Assembly: GCA_965205365.1 (NCBI GenBank)
Contig: CBDBGT010000010.1
Coordinates: 62,001 to 126,000 of the forward strand
Direction: 5' to 3'
Length of the DNA stretch: 64,000 nucleotides
DNA from: JALZUR01 sp965205365
Lineage (GTDB): Bacteria; Bdellovibrionota; Bdellovibrionia; Bdellovibrionales; UBA1609
The notes under the pieces are model-generated. The model was not told where the DNA came from. It ran no database searches and saw nothing but the letters and a program-made list of their open reading frames with translations. A program made the translations under genes and the position numbers. Positions 8,463 to 17,039 of the stretch are shown piece after piece. How positions within the stretch are numbered: position 1 is the stretch's first letter; the number at the start of each line of letters is the position of its first letter.

Positions 8463-9671
8463 GTGAGCAATGTAGACATTAAAATACCATCCATTGGAGA
8501 ATCTGTTACTGAAGCTGTTATTGATGAATGGCTCAAACAATCTGGTGACTATGTAGAAAAAAATGAAGCTCTCGTAACTCTAGAGACAGATAAAGCTTCT
8601 GTTGAGCTTATAGCTGAATCCTCTGGAGTTTTAACAACCAAAGTTTCTAAGGGTGACACAATTAATGTTGGAGCAGTTATTGGTCAAATTGATTCTACAA
8701 TATCTAAACCTTCTAAACAAGAAAACACTCCCACAATATCTGAAAAAACTTCTACTCCTACAGTTACTCAGGTTTCTTCTTCAGCTTTCGGAGTTCCAGG
8801 TCCTGCTGCCAAGAAAATATTAAATGAAAAAGACATTCTAGCCTCTACAGTTTCTGGAACAGGCCCAAAAGGAAACATCACTAAAAACGATGCTTTAAAT
8901 GCTGCAAAGCCAACAACTACTCCTGCTAAGACTAATCCTACCCCTACTTTTAAAACTCCTGTTTTTAAAAGTAGAGAGAGTAGGCGAGAAAAAATGACCA
9001 TGCTTCGCAAAAAGATTGCAGAACGCTTAGTATCAGCACAACAAACAGCAGCTATTCTTACTACTTTTAACGAAGTTGATATGACAGAGATTATAGCTTT
9101 TAAAAAAAGGTATAAAGATGATTTTGAAACAAAGTACAAAATCCGTTTGGGTTTTATGGGCTTTTTTGTAAAATCTGTTTGTGAAACTTTAAAAGAATTT
9201 CCTGCCCTTAACGGACAAATTGATGGAACTGACCTTATTTACAATGACTTTGTAAATATGGGGATTGCCATTGGAGGTCCTAAAGGTTTAGTTGTCCCAG
9301 TTATTAATGACGCTGATCTAATGAAAATTCATGAAATTGAAGGCTCTATTAGAAACTTTGCTCTTAAAGCTGAAAACAACAAACTTACCATTGATGACCT
9401 GACTAGCGGAACTTTTACCATTAGTAATGGAGGTGTTTATGGATCATTAATGTCCACACCAATTTTAAACCCTCCACAAAGCGCTATTTTAGGAATGCAT
9501 AAAATCCAAAATAGGCCAATAGTTATAAATGATAAAATTCAAAGCCGTCCAATGATGTACCTAGCCCTATCTTATGATCATAGAATCATTGATGGAAAAG
9601 AATCTGTTAGTTTTTTAGTCAAAGTTAAGGAACGCTTAGAAGACCCTAGAAGATTAATTTTAGATTTGTAG
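8463..9671 (+). CDS. sucB: Dihydrolipoyllysine succinyltransferase (2-oxoglutarate dehydrogenase E2)
   Basis: A 402-residue E2 core protein with a GTG start 12 bases after sucA, preceded by AAGGAG. One lipoyl domain (residues 1-75) carries the lipoylated Lys44 in ETDKAS. A Ser/Thr/Pro-rich linker and a peripheral-subunit-binding domain (about 107-145, GPAAKKILNEK) follow, and then the acyltransferase domain with the catalytic DHRIIDG motif (His373, Asp377). The order and single lipoyl domain match SucB rather than pyruvate E2. Confidence 0.96.
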   Translation: MSNVDIKIPSIGESVTEAVIDEWLKQSGDYVEKNEALVTLETDKASVELIAESSGVLTTKVSKGDTINVGAVIGQIDSTISKPSKQENTPTISEKTSTPTVTQVSSSAFGVPGPAAKKILNEKDILASTVSGTGPKGNITKNDALNAAKPTTTPAKTNPTPTFKTPVFKSRESRREKMTMLRKKIAERLVSAQQTAAILTTFNEVDMTEIIAFKKRYKDDFETKYKIRLGFMGFFVKSVCETLKEFPALNGQIDGTDLIYNDFVNMGIAIGGPKGLVVPVINDADLMKIHEIEGSIRNFALKAENNKLTIDDLTSGTFTISNGGVYGSLMSTPILNPPQSAILGMHKIQNRPIVINDKIQSRPMMYLALSYDHRIIDGKESVSFLVKVKERLEDPRRLILDL

Positions 9672-9684
9672 AAAGGTTTTGCAC

Positions 9685-11085
9685 ATGGAAGAATTTGATT
9701 TAGTAATTATTGGAGCTGGACCTGGTGGCTACACTAGCGCAATTAGAGCATCACAACTAGGCTTGAAAACAGCTATTATTGAAAAGGAAAAAACTTTGGG
9801 AGGAACATGTCTTAATGTAGGGTGTATTCCATCAAAAGCTCTCCTCCAATCTTCAGAATTTTTTTCACAAGCTCAACATGATTTTAAAAATCATGGAATT
9901 GATTTTTCCTCCGTAAAATTAAATTTATCACAAATGATGAAACGTAAAAATAAAATTGTTTCAGACCTTACAACTGGCATTAATTTTTTAATGAATAAAA
10001 ACAAAATTACCACACTTTTTGGAACAGCTTCTTTTTTAAATAATAAAGAAATTTTAGCCTCTTTAAATAATGGCGATGTTAAAAACATTAAAGCTAAGAA
10101 TTTCATTATTGCCACAGGAAGTACTCCTAACTCTCTAGGATTTAACATTGATGAAAAAAAAATCGTTTCATCAACTGGAGCTCTAAACTTACCCACTGTT
10201 CCTAAAAAACTTTATGTTATAGGTGGTGGAGTCATAGGTCTTGAACTTGGTTCTATTTGGGCAAGACTTGGTTCTAAAGTAACCATTGTGGAATTTGAAG
10301 AAAACATTGCAAATGGTATAGATAAATCCATTGTTCAGACACTTCATAAATCCTTAGAAAAACAAGGGCTTGAGTTTATGCTTGGTCATAAAGTAAATTC
10401 TTTAGTTGAAACTAAAAACAGTTTAAACCTTAAAATTCAAAATCTTTCTAAAAAATCTATAAAAACACATGATTGTGATATTGTTTTAGTAGCCACAGGA
10501 AGAATTCCATACACTAAAGGTTTAGGATTAGAGAACACCTGTGTTGAATTAAATAAACGCGGCGCTATTAAAGTAAATTCCTGTTTTCAAAGCTCTGCTT
10601 CAAATATTTTTGCAATTGGTGATGTCATTCAAGGCCCTATGCTTGCACATAAAGCTGAAGAAGAAGGCGTTTGCATTGCTGAAATACTTGCAGGGCAAGC
10701 TGGACATGTTAACTACAAAACAATCCCCTCTGTAATCTATACCTGGCCTGAAGTTGCATCTGTAGGATTAACTGAAGAGGAGGCTAGCTCTCAATTTAAG
10801 AAAATTAAAGTTGGTAAATTCCCATTCTCAGCAAATGGTAGGGCAAAAGCTCTAGGTTGCACTCAAGGAATGGTTAAAATTATCTCTAAAGCTCATAGCG
10901 ATGAGGTTGTAGGCGTTCATATTATAGGACCAAATGCTTCTGAGATAATTGCTGAGGCCGTTATTACAATGGAGTTTCAAGGAAGCACTGAGGATATAGC
11001 AAGAAGCTTTCATGCTCACCCTACTCTTTCAGAAGCAATAAGAGAAGCTGCTCTTGATGTTAATAAGTGCGCAAGACAACTGTAA
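9685..11085 (+). CDS. lpd: Dihydrolipoamide dehydrogenase (E3)
   Basis: An FAD-dependent disulfide oxidoreductase that reoxidises the lipoyl arm of E2 with NAD+. The N-terminal FAD site is GAGPGG; the redox-active pair is in GGTCLNVGC (Cys42 and Cys47 from the chosen start); the NAD site is GGGVIGLE; the C-terminal HAHPTLSE supplies the catalytic His-Glu. I prefer the ATG at 9685 over a TTG two codons earlier because GAAAGG lies 8 bases before it. It is the last gene of the operon and probably serves other E1/E2 complexes too. Confidence 0.95.
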   Translation: MEEFDLVIIGAGPGGYTSAIRASQLGLKTAIIEKEKTLGGTCLNVGCIPSKALLQSSEFFSQAQHDFKNHGIDFSSVKLNLSQMMKRKNKIVSDLTTGINFLMNKNKITTLFGTASFLNNKEILASLNNGDVKNIKAKNFIIATGSTPNSLGFNIDEKKIVSSTGALNLPTVPKKLYVIGGGVIGLELGSIWARLGSKVTIVEFEENIANGIDKSIVQTLHKSLEKQGLEFMLGHKVNSLVETKNSLNLKIQNLSKKSIKTHDCDIVLVATGRIPYTKGLGLENTCVELNKRGAIKVNSCFQSSASNIFAIGDVIQGPMLAHKAEEEGVCIAEILAGQAGHVNYKTIPSVIYTWPEVASVGLTEEEASSQFKKIKVGKFPFSANGRAKALGCTQGMVKIISKAHSDEVVGVHIIGPNASEIIAEAVITMEFQGSTEDIARSFHAHPTLSEAIREAALDVNKCARQL

Positions 11086-11247
11086 ATTATAACTATACTA
11101 GTACACCGTGGCATTAATTTTCAACAAAAGGTCAACAATTTTTGCAATCTTTTGATTATGATTTTATGATTTTATAAGGCCATGGAGGGCGGTATGAAAA
11201 AAAAATGAAAAATCCCGGTTGAATAAATTCATTAAAAAATTAAATAT

Positions 11248-11284
11248 TTTATCTTAAGGAGGCTTAAAGCCTCCTTAAGATAAA
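11248..11284 (-). terminator. Perfect hairpin downstream of the DUF1566 fragment
   Basis: A 16-bp perfect stem with a 5-base loop (TTAAA) and the core TCTTAAGGAGGC lies just past the DUF1566 stop on the minus strand. It ends in T-rich sequence on that strand (AAATATTTAATTTTTT). A closely related palindrome follows the intact DUF1566 gene at 47321-47351. Confidence 0.65.
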
Positions 11285-11324
11285 AGAACTAAAGGGCTAA
11301 AGAGCTAATGAGCCCTTTCAGGCC

Positions 11325-11590
11325 TCAAAACCTCCGCACACAACGAACCAACCAGTGGAAATCCTTAAGGCTATTATACTGATTGCCATCTTCTAAAAGT
11401 AGCTGGGCCCACGCACCATTATTGATGAACTCTGTAGAAGACCAATACCAATCACTACTACTACCTTGAGCTAAACCTGGAATAGCAGAACGATTTGTGT
11501 ACATTAAATTAAGCTCATAACGATTAGGTAAATGCCAATCATCATGTAGGGAAAGAAAAAAGGGAAGACTATCACTATAAGGGTAATGGC
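11325..11590 (-). pseudogene. DUF1566-domain gene, 3' fragment
   Basis: About 88 codons encode DDWHLPNRYELNLMYTNRS and a typical DUF1566 ending WLVRCVRRF, with the WYWSSTE motif between. It is clearly paralogous to the C-terminal third of the intact protein at 46560-47288. The 5' part is missing: near 11590 the sequence runs into the antisense of an IS630 transposase. The frame stays open into that transposase, but those extra codons are not DUF1566 sequence. Confidence 0.8.
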
Positions 11591-12016
11591 CCTTGTGTTG
11601 TTTTGTTAGCCATGGAACCCAAAACGGGTAAAAGAATTGTTGAAGTGAGGGAGAAAAGAACAAAAAAAGATTATGCAAGATTCATTGAAAAAGTAATGAA
11701 AAAATACAAAGGTAGAGATAAGTTAACTTTGGTTCAAGATAACCTGAATACTCATAATGCCTCGTCTTTTTATGAAAATTTTTCTCCTAAAAAAGCTTTT
11801 AAAATTATGAAAAAGTTTAATATGGTTTACACTCCTAAAAAAGCGAGTTGGTTGAATATGGCGGACATAGAATTTTTGGCACTATCTAAACAATGTTTAG
11901 ATAGGAGGATTAAAGATATGAAGACTATGACCAAAGAAGTTAAAGCATGGGGCAAGAAAAGAAATAAGGACAAAGTAAAAATTAATGGCACGGTGTACTG
12001 GTATAAATTACTTTAG
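11588..12016 (+). pseudogene. IS630-family transposase, 3' fragment
   Basis: The visible part starts within the DDE domain (VVLLAMEPKTGKRIVEVREK) and contains VQDNLNTHN with the second catalytic Asp, then TPKKASWLNMADIEF with the catalytic Glu, and QCLDRRI. This is the DDE_3 domain of IS630 transposases. The N-terminal HTH region and the first Asp are absent. The last codons (12002-12016) read past the element end. Non-functional. Confidence 0.85.
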
Positions 12017-12021
12017 AATAA

Positions 12022-12053
12022 GTAGCAGCCTAAGCTGCACACTCATGTGCAAC
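12022..12053. repeat. Solo IS-like end, GTGCAACAACGCC
   Basis: The segment GCCTAAG...CTCATGTGCAACAACGCC resembles the segment at 30755-30786 (GCCTAAG...CTCATGTGCAGCAACGCC). The outer CAACAACGCC also matches the ends of the MITEs at 45834 and 57739. I found no partner end nearby, so it is probably a relic of an IS5/IS903-like element. Confidence 0.45.
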
Positions 12054-12251
12054 AACGCCATGAGATATTAAATAAAAATACTATCGAAATTTATATTATG
12101 TACCAAAAATAGTAAAAAAAAAGTACAAACTGTAGCGGTACTGTTGCGATATTAAGTACAACTGTTTTAAAAGCATACGTTATTTAAATTTTAATACATG
12201 TTTTAAAATAAAAAGCTTAAGAAATAACTACAACCTTCCGATTTATTGAGT

Positions 12252-13478
12252 ATGAAAAACCTAAAGCATAAAGTAAAATATCAAAAAGGTTCAGCTTTAC
12301 TGACAGTTGTTGGTGCCCTTTCTGTAGTGGGTATTATGACTGTTCTAGTAAGCTCTAACCTTGTTGTAAATGATGAGTCTAGAATCAATAAGGAAATAGA
12401 TTTAAAAGTACTAGAGTACTTAGATAAGTCCTTATCACTAGCTTCTTATTTCATTACAAATAACCTAGTGCTATGCCGTGATCTAGATGAAGGCAGTTGG
12501 CCCACTCCAATTAGAACACAATGCATTTGGGGTGGTGAAAAATACTCCTTAAATGAGGATGGTCAAACAGTGAGTTTAGATTTTTATGGAATGAGTGAGG
12601 CATCTGAAGGCAATGATTACTCACTAAAAATTCCACCTGGACACAGTATTTTTACAAATAGAGATGAATACAGTATAAAAATAACTTTTAAAATTAAAGA
12701 CTTTAAAACCGATACCTCTTTACGTCGAATTATTGGTACTAAAAATCCTGAATTTGAATATTTAGATCAAGACAATAAAGTCATTCTTATTACTGCAAAT
12801 GCTCAATATAAAAATAAAATCATAGGAACAAAAAAATCTCTAATTAGAAGACCCTTTACTACTCCTATTCTTAGTGTTGAAAACACCTCCGCTTGTAACC
12901 TTGTATGCACGCCTGGACAATCTCATAACCCAAATAAAGAATGTCGATCAAGAAATGATGTGCCTAGATCATTTACAACTGTTCAAAAAAGAAACGGCAC
13001 TGAAGAAATAGACTCTGCTGTTGAAGGTGAAAAACACATTACTCTAACTGTGAAAAATCAAGGCCCTGGAGCACTATACAAATTAATTTATTTTAAAAAA
13101 ATACAATTTAATAAAGAAAACTATCCAGAAGAAGAAGATACAATTGAGAGCGTAGATATGTTTACTAATGGTGAAAATATCTTAATGCCTGGAAAAACAA
13201 TTACATACGAAGATAAAATTCCCTGCCTACCTCAAAGTAGAAAAACACTCGTGTATCAAAAAAAATATGGCGGCTCAAACAGCCAAGGCAGCCATAAGGT
13301 TACAACTTCTGTACATAAGGAACATTATATGGATCTTTCTTATGGATTTAATTTTAAAGAACAACACTCTGACGTTGCACCTAGACGTTTAGCAGAAGAA
13401 ACAACAAACACTACTTCTAGCAGCACTAGGGATGTTAGTACTTCCACAATTATACAATACGTTATACCACCCCATTAA
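12252..13478 (+). CDS. PilX-like prepilin-type protein
   Basis: About 408 residues. The N-terminus has a prepilin-like segment, a basic leader ending KG followed by SALLTVVGALSVVGIMTVL, which would be cut after Gly by prepilin peptidase. There is no Glu at position +5, as in PilX-type minor pilins. The rest is a large periplasmic domain with five or so cysteines and a Ser/Thr-rich tail. I chose the ATG at 12252 over a TTG two codons earlier; neither has a clear ribosome binding site. It is the first of three consecutive prepilin-like genes, and I infer a minor pilin or pseudopilin role. Confidence 0.65.
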   Translation: MKNLKHKVKYQKGSALLTVVGALSVVGIMTVLVSSNLVVNDESRINKEIDLKVLEYLDKSLSLASYFITNNLVLCRDLDEGSWPTPIRTQCIWGGEKYSLNEDGQTVSLDFYGMSEASEGNDYSLKIPPGHSIFTNRDEYSIKITFKIKDFKTDTSLRRIIGTKNPEFEYLDQDNKVILITANAQYKNKIIGTKKSLIRRPFTTPILSVENTSACNLVCTPGQSHNPNKECRSRNDVPRSFTTVQKRNGTEEIDSAVEGEKHITLTVKNQGPGALYKLIYFKKIQFNKENYPEEEDTIESVDMFTNGENILMPGKTITYEDKIPCLPQSRKTLVYQKKYGGSNSQGSHKVTTSVHKEHYMDLSYGFNFKEQHSDVAPRRLAEETTNTTSSSTRDVSTSTIIQYVIPPH

Positions 13479-13508
13479 GTTGGCGATATAAAAATGGAGC
13501 TTATAAAG

Positions 13509-16052
13509 ATGAATAATATTAAAATAAAAAATCAATCAGGAATGTCACTAGTTGAAATAGTACTTGCTTCAACTATTTCACTATTCATCATTGCAGGTAT
13601 AGTAGATATCAATTCAAACATTTCACAAAATCAGGTCCAACAAAATATTAAGACAGATTCTTTTTATGAACAAGAAACAGCTCTTAATGCTGCAAAAAGT
13701 GTTCTATTTAAAACTTATTCTAATGAAACTGGCAAAAGAACTGAGGGCATTTGTAAGAATATATCAATAGAAAACTTAAGGCCTGGAATCAACTATGTAG
13801 AAGTTTTATTAGATTTTAGTTTTTTTGAAAGCGAAGAACGGTGGCGTAATTACGTACCCAGTAGCTGGACTCCAATTGACTGTTCACAAAAAATTAATAT
13901 TAGCTCAAAGTACAAAAAATGCTTTCAAATGATTAAAGAAAATAAACTCTACTACACTGTGATAGGGTTAAATACTATTAATATTGACGCAAAAAATTTA
14001 GATATGTTAACGTTTCCTGAAAATCAAAAGAAAGAAGATATAAAAAAGATTGCTTTTGATTTTAATACACTTATTTTTAACCATAAGAAAGAAGCTATAA
14101 GGTCAAATAAATTATTCATACCTGCTTCACACGTTGAGTACTGTGAAGTAAGGAAGCAACGATGGTTTTCTGCTTCTCGAACAAACAGTTTAGAAAAAGA
14201 ATATTATAAGGTGTACCCATCTGGAAGTGGCTTAGTTGATAGCTCTGGTGATAATATCTATAATAGTACATCTTTTGAAGACAGTAAAGATACACTCCTA
14301 GAGTTTCAATTGCTAAAATCTGGTGTCCAAGCTGGTAAGATTGAAGGAGAAAACCTATCTGTGGACTCTAGGTACAATGTGGAAATCTCTTGTAATGAAA
14401 GAGTTTTTAAATGCTCAAACTCAACTCATCGAGAGTTTGATGATACCTTAGATATTGATATGATTTTAGACTATAGTCCTAATAAAACATATCCAAGCAC
14501 TGTAAATGCGGACTTAAATTTATCTTTCTCTTCTAGAAATTTATCAAGTATTCATATTCAAAATTCAAACATCAACTCACAAATGAACCGTAAAAACTCA
14601 ATTTCAGTCAAACATGGAACCAATAATTTTTCATTTTCAGTTGAAAATATACAAAATACTTGCAATAATATTTGTTCATCAGCAAAGCAAAGTCTTTTCT
14701 ATAGAGGAAACTTCTCATTTAATTTATACCGTACATCAGGAGAAAAAAAAGAGCCTCTTAAAACAACACCAGAAGTCTTTTCAAGTACTGGTGAGGTTGC
14801 GTGTACTACTTGTTATATGAAATCTTGTGCTCGCCTAGGGCTTGGGACTTTTGGTCCTATTCAAAAAACAAATTATTCAGATGGACACCCAATAGAGCCT
14901 CTTGATGGAGGCATACCAGAATGCGCATCACAAAATACATCTGATCTTAAATCATTCAGTAGTATTAATAAATTTGAAACCTCACAAAACAACTGTTTAA
15001 GTGCAAATTTTAAAAATGGAAAAATAAAATTAAAAAATGCACTTTGCTCAACAAAACTTCCTGTCATGTGTTTTTCTTTCGGTAAATTTCGATTTGCTAG
15101 AGATATAAAAACTGGCATCATTAAAAAAGCTACCAAACTTGATGCTCCAAAAATTTGCTTCGAACAAGGTTTAGAAATTTTAAATAAAAATAAAATAATA
15201 GAATGGCTAAATATTAACGACACTAGTCTTAACAAATACTTTAATGTCCAAGAGTCAGAACTTAAGTTTATTAACTTAGCAAATCAAGGGCTTTTTATAG
15301 CTCCTCAAACAAATGAGCAGGTGTTAGACACTATTAGAAATCTAGAAAAAGAATTGTCTTCAATATCAGCTACTTTCTGGACTGCCTATGATAAGAATAC
15401 ATCCGGCTACTCCTTAGCCTCTCTTCCTCAAATTGTAAATTTAAATACAAGACCACTTATTAAAGAGTCCTCTTTACTTTTTGAGTTAAACTCCGTAGTA
15501 AATCTTCGTACACACCCTAACACAATAGAAAACTTCTTAATCACACCTAATTCTCATAAAGCTGGTATTGTCCTTCATAACATTAAACACAAAGGAGTAG
15601 CTTTTATAAATGACACACAGGAAAGGTCAATTTCATATGTTTGCTTTAATAAACAGCGTGGATATTTTATATCTTCAGGAGTTGGTAAAAAATACCAAGA
15701 TGGTGTTCTTATTTGTAAAAATAACTCTGCTTATTTTTACCCCCCTCAAACACCTCTTCAATGGAGTCATATTTTACTAGCCTTAAGCAGTAATGAATAT
15801 AATAAACCTTTTCCAGATACACCCCAAAGGTATTACAATGCAGCTTGGGTTGCTGTAGAACCTGTGGGGACTAATAATACCTCTTATACCACAGGATTAT
15901 ATCAACTCCACCAAGAACTGTCTAAACTTCCTTTAGAGGATAATAATAATAACACATACAAATCCGTCTATGATCTAATTAAAGCTAATACTGATGTCAC
16001 TCAAATTCTTGCAGCAAAAGTTAATGGAACTCCACTCAATGAAGAAAATTAG
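13509..16052 (+). CDS. Very large prepilin-like protein (PilW/PilV type, 847 residues)
   Basis: The N-terminus reads NQSGMSLVEIVLASTISLF, a class III prepilin signal with Gly at the cut and Glu at +5, followed by the hydrophobic helix. I prefer the ATG at 13509 because GGAG lies 9 bases before it; the ATG at 13494 has no such site. The remaining ~800 residues form a huge exported domain with many cysteines. The C-terminal region (about 510-780, with PVMCFSFGKFRF, ATFWTAYDKNTSG and ISYVCF) looks somewhat like a C-type-lectin-like fold, but I am not sure. Most pilins have 130-250 residues, so this may carry an adhesin at a pilus tip. Confidence 0.65.
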   Translation: MNNIKIKNQSGMSLVEIVLASTISLFIIAGIVDINSNISQNQVQQNIKTDSFYEQETALNAAKSVLFKTYSNETGKRTEGICKNISIENLRPGINYVEVLLDFSFFESEERWRNYVPSSWTPIDCSQKINISSKYKKCFQMIKENKLYYTVIGLNTINIDAKNLDMLTFPENQKKEDIKKIAFDFNTLIFNHKKEAIRSNKLFIPASHVEYCEVRKQRWFSASRTNSLEKEYYKVYPSGSGLVDSSGDNIYNSTSFEDSKDTLLEFQLLKSGVQAGKIEGENLSVDSRYNVEISCNERVFKCSNSTHREFDDTLDIDMILDYSPNKTYPSTVNADLNLSFSSRNLSSIHIQNSNINSQMNRKNSISVKHGTNNFSFSVENIQNTCNNICSSAKQSLFYRGNFSFNLYRTSGEKKEPLKTTPEVFSSTGEVACTTCYMKSCARLGLGTFGPIQKTNYSDGHPIEPLDGGIPECASQNTSDLKSFSSINKFETSQNNCLSANFKNGKIKLKNALCSTKLPVMCFSFGKFRFARDIKTGIIKKATKLDAPKICFEQGLEILNKNKIIEWLNINDTSLNKYFNVQESELKFINLANQGLFIAPQTNEQVLDTIRNLEKELSSISATFWTAYDKNTSGYSLASLPQIVNLNTRPLIKESSLLFELNSVVNLRTHPNTIENFLITPNSHKAGIVLHNIKHKGVAFINDTQERSISYVCFNKQRGYFISSGVGKKYQDGVLICKNNSAYFYPPQTPLQWSHILLALSSNEYNKPFPDTPQRYYNAAWVAVEPVGTNNTSYTTGLYQLHQELSKLPLEDNNNNTYKSVYDLIKANTDVTQILAAKVNGTPLNEEN

Positions 16053-17031
16053 CCTTACAAATACGTATAATAAAGGGTTTTCTCTAATTGAGCTACTAAT
16101 ATCAGTAACAATTCTTGGTTTTATTTTTCTTGGTATATCATCAAGCTTCTTTACACTTATTCAAAATAATAACTCCATTATAAATAAAACTACTTATGAA
16201 TCTATTTATCATAGTTATTTTAAAAAAATAAGATATGGTGTAGAAAATATTTTATTAGAAAATATAGATCCAGAAACTAGCTATCACTTAAGGTATTTAG
16301 CTGATAATACACTTCAAGCTTATCAAATTTATAATGAAAACTGGCTTCCTTCAAACCCAGATATGGATATTTTTTTCACTCCCAGTGTAAAAGCAAGACT
16401 AAAAATTAATAATTGGACTTTTTTTAGAGAACCCAGAAACTCTTCTTCTAATCAAACAGTATCAGAAACACAAGAAATAATCTTTTCACGCTGTATCACA
16501 CATACAAAATTTTTAGAAAAGCCCAATGAAGAGGATCTTAAAAAACTTTATGAAACTAAAATCTACCCTGTTAATCTCTTAGGAGATGTTCAGTGTTGTG
16601 AGTTTTCAAAACTAAATGAAACTGTTAAACCAAATTGTAGCAAACTAAATCAAGATTTTTTACCCACTGTTTATAGCATAATAGTTAAAAAAGATGTAAC
16701 TGGGTATACTTTAACTAAAGTCAATCAGCTTATCAACGTGGCTGACATGGATACAACCTATGCCCTAAGCTTTAACGGTAATTTTTTAGTGGATCACTCC
16801 AGTATGACACCTACTTCTGCTGAAATTGATTTTTTTTCCTACAAAAACCTTTGTAAAACAAACTCTAACCCTTCTCATTCCTGTGATCAAATTAAAAACT
16901 TTTCTAGTGAAACTTTAAACTATAATTTAAATAAGAAAGAGTTTTATAGCAATATTAGACTTAAATCTATAAAATGGCCTATAAATATATACTCTACCCT
17001 TTTAGATTCAGGTAATGTTGTAGTATATTAA
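16039..17031 (+). CDS. Prepilin-like protein (PilW/PilJ type)
   Basis: The N-terminus has a clear prepilin signal, KGFSLIELLISVTILGFIF, with Gly at the cut and Glu at +5. I place the start at the ATG at 16039 (MKKISL), which gives a short basic leader and has GGAA upstream; this overlaps the preceding gene by 14 bases. About 330 residues remain, with a periplasmic domain bearing several cysteines. Overlap and order mark it as co-translated with the large pilin-like gene. It probably assembles in the same minor-pilin complex. Confidence 0.7.
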   Translation: MKKISLTNTYNKGFSLIELLISVTILGFIFLGISSSFFTLIQNNNSIINKTTYESIYHSYFKKIRYGVENILLENIDPETSYHLRYLADNTLQAYQIYNENWLPSNPDMDIFFTPSVKARLKINNWTFFREPRNSSSNQTVSETQEIIFSRCITHTKFLEKPNEEDLKKLYETKIYPVNLLGDVQCCEFSKLNETVKPNCSKLNQDFLPTVYSIIVKKDVTGYTLTKVNQLINVADMDTTYALSFNGNFLVDHSSMTPTSAEIDFFSYKNLCKTNSNPSHSCDQIKNFSSETLNYNLNKKEFYSNIRLKSIKWPINIYSTLLDSGNVVVY

Positions 17032-17039
17032 AGATTCCA

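Larger units (their letters stand above)
11098..12001 (+). mobile_element. IS630-like element, interior replaced by a DUF1566 gene fragment
   Basis: The two ends are inverted copies: CTAGTACACCGTGGCATTAA at 11098-11117 and, read inward from the right, CCAGTACACCGTGCCATTAA ending at 12001. Both are flanked by the dinucleotide TA, the IS630/Tc1 target. The right half holds the 3' part of an IS630 transposase. The left half instead holds, in opposite orientation, the 3' end of a DUF1566 gene with its own terminator. The element cannot make a functional transposase. Confidence 0.7.

Noticed and set aside
11325..11678. Complete small exported protein of 117 residues
   Set aside because: Its first ~30 codons are antisense to the IS630 transposase; only the rest is DUF1566 sequence, so it is a fragment.
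14614..14820. Small + strand frame inside the giant pilin-like gene
   Set aside because: It is an alternative frame of a long, well-supported gene and has no ribosome binding site.
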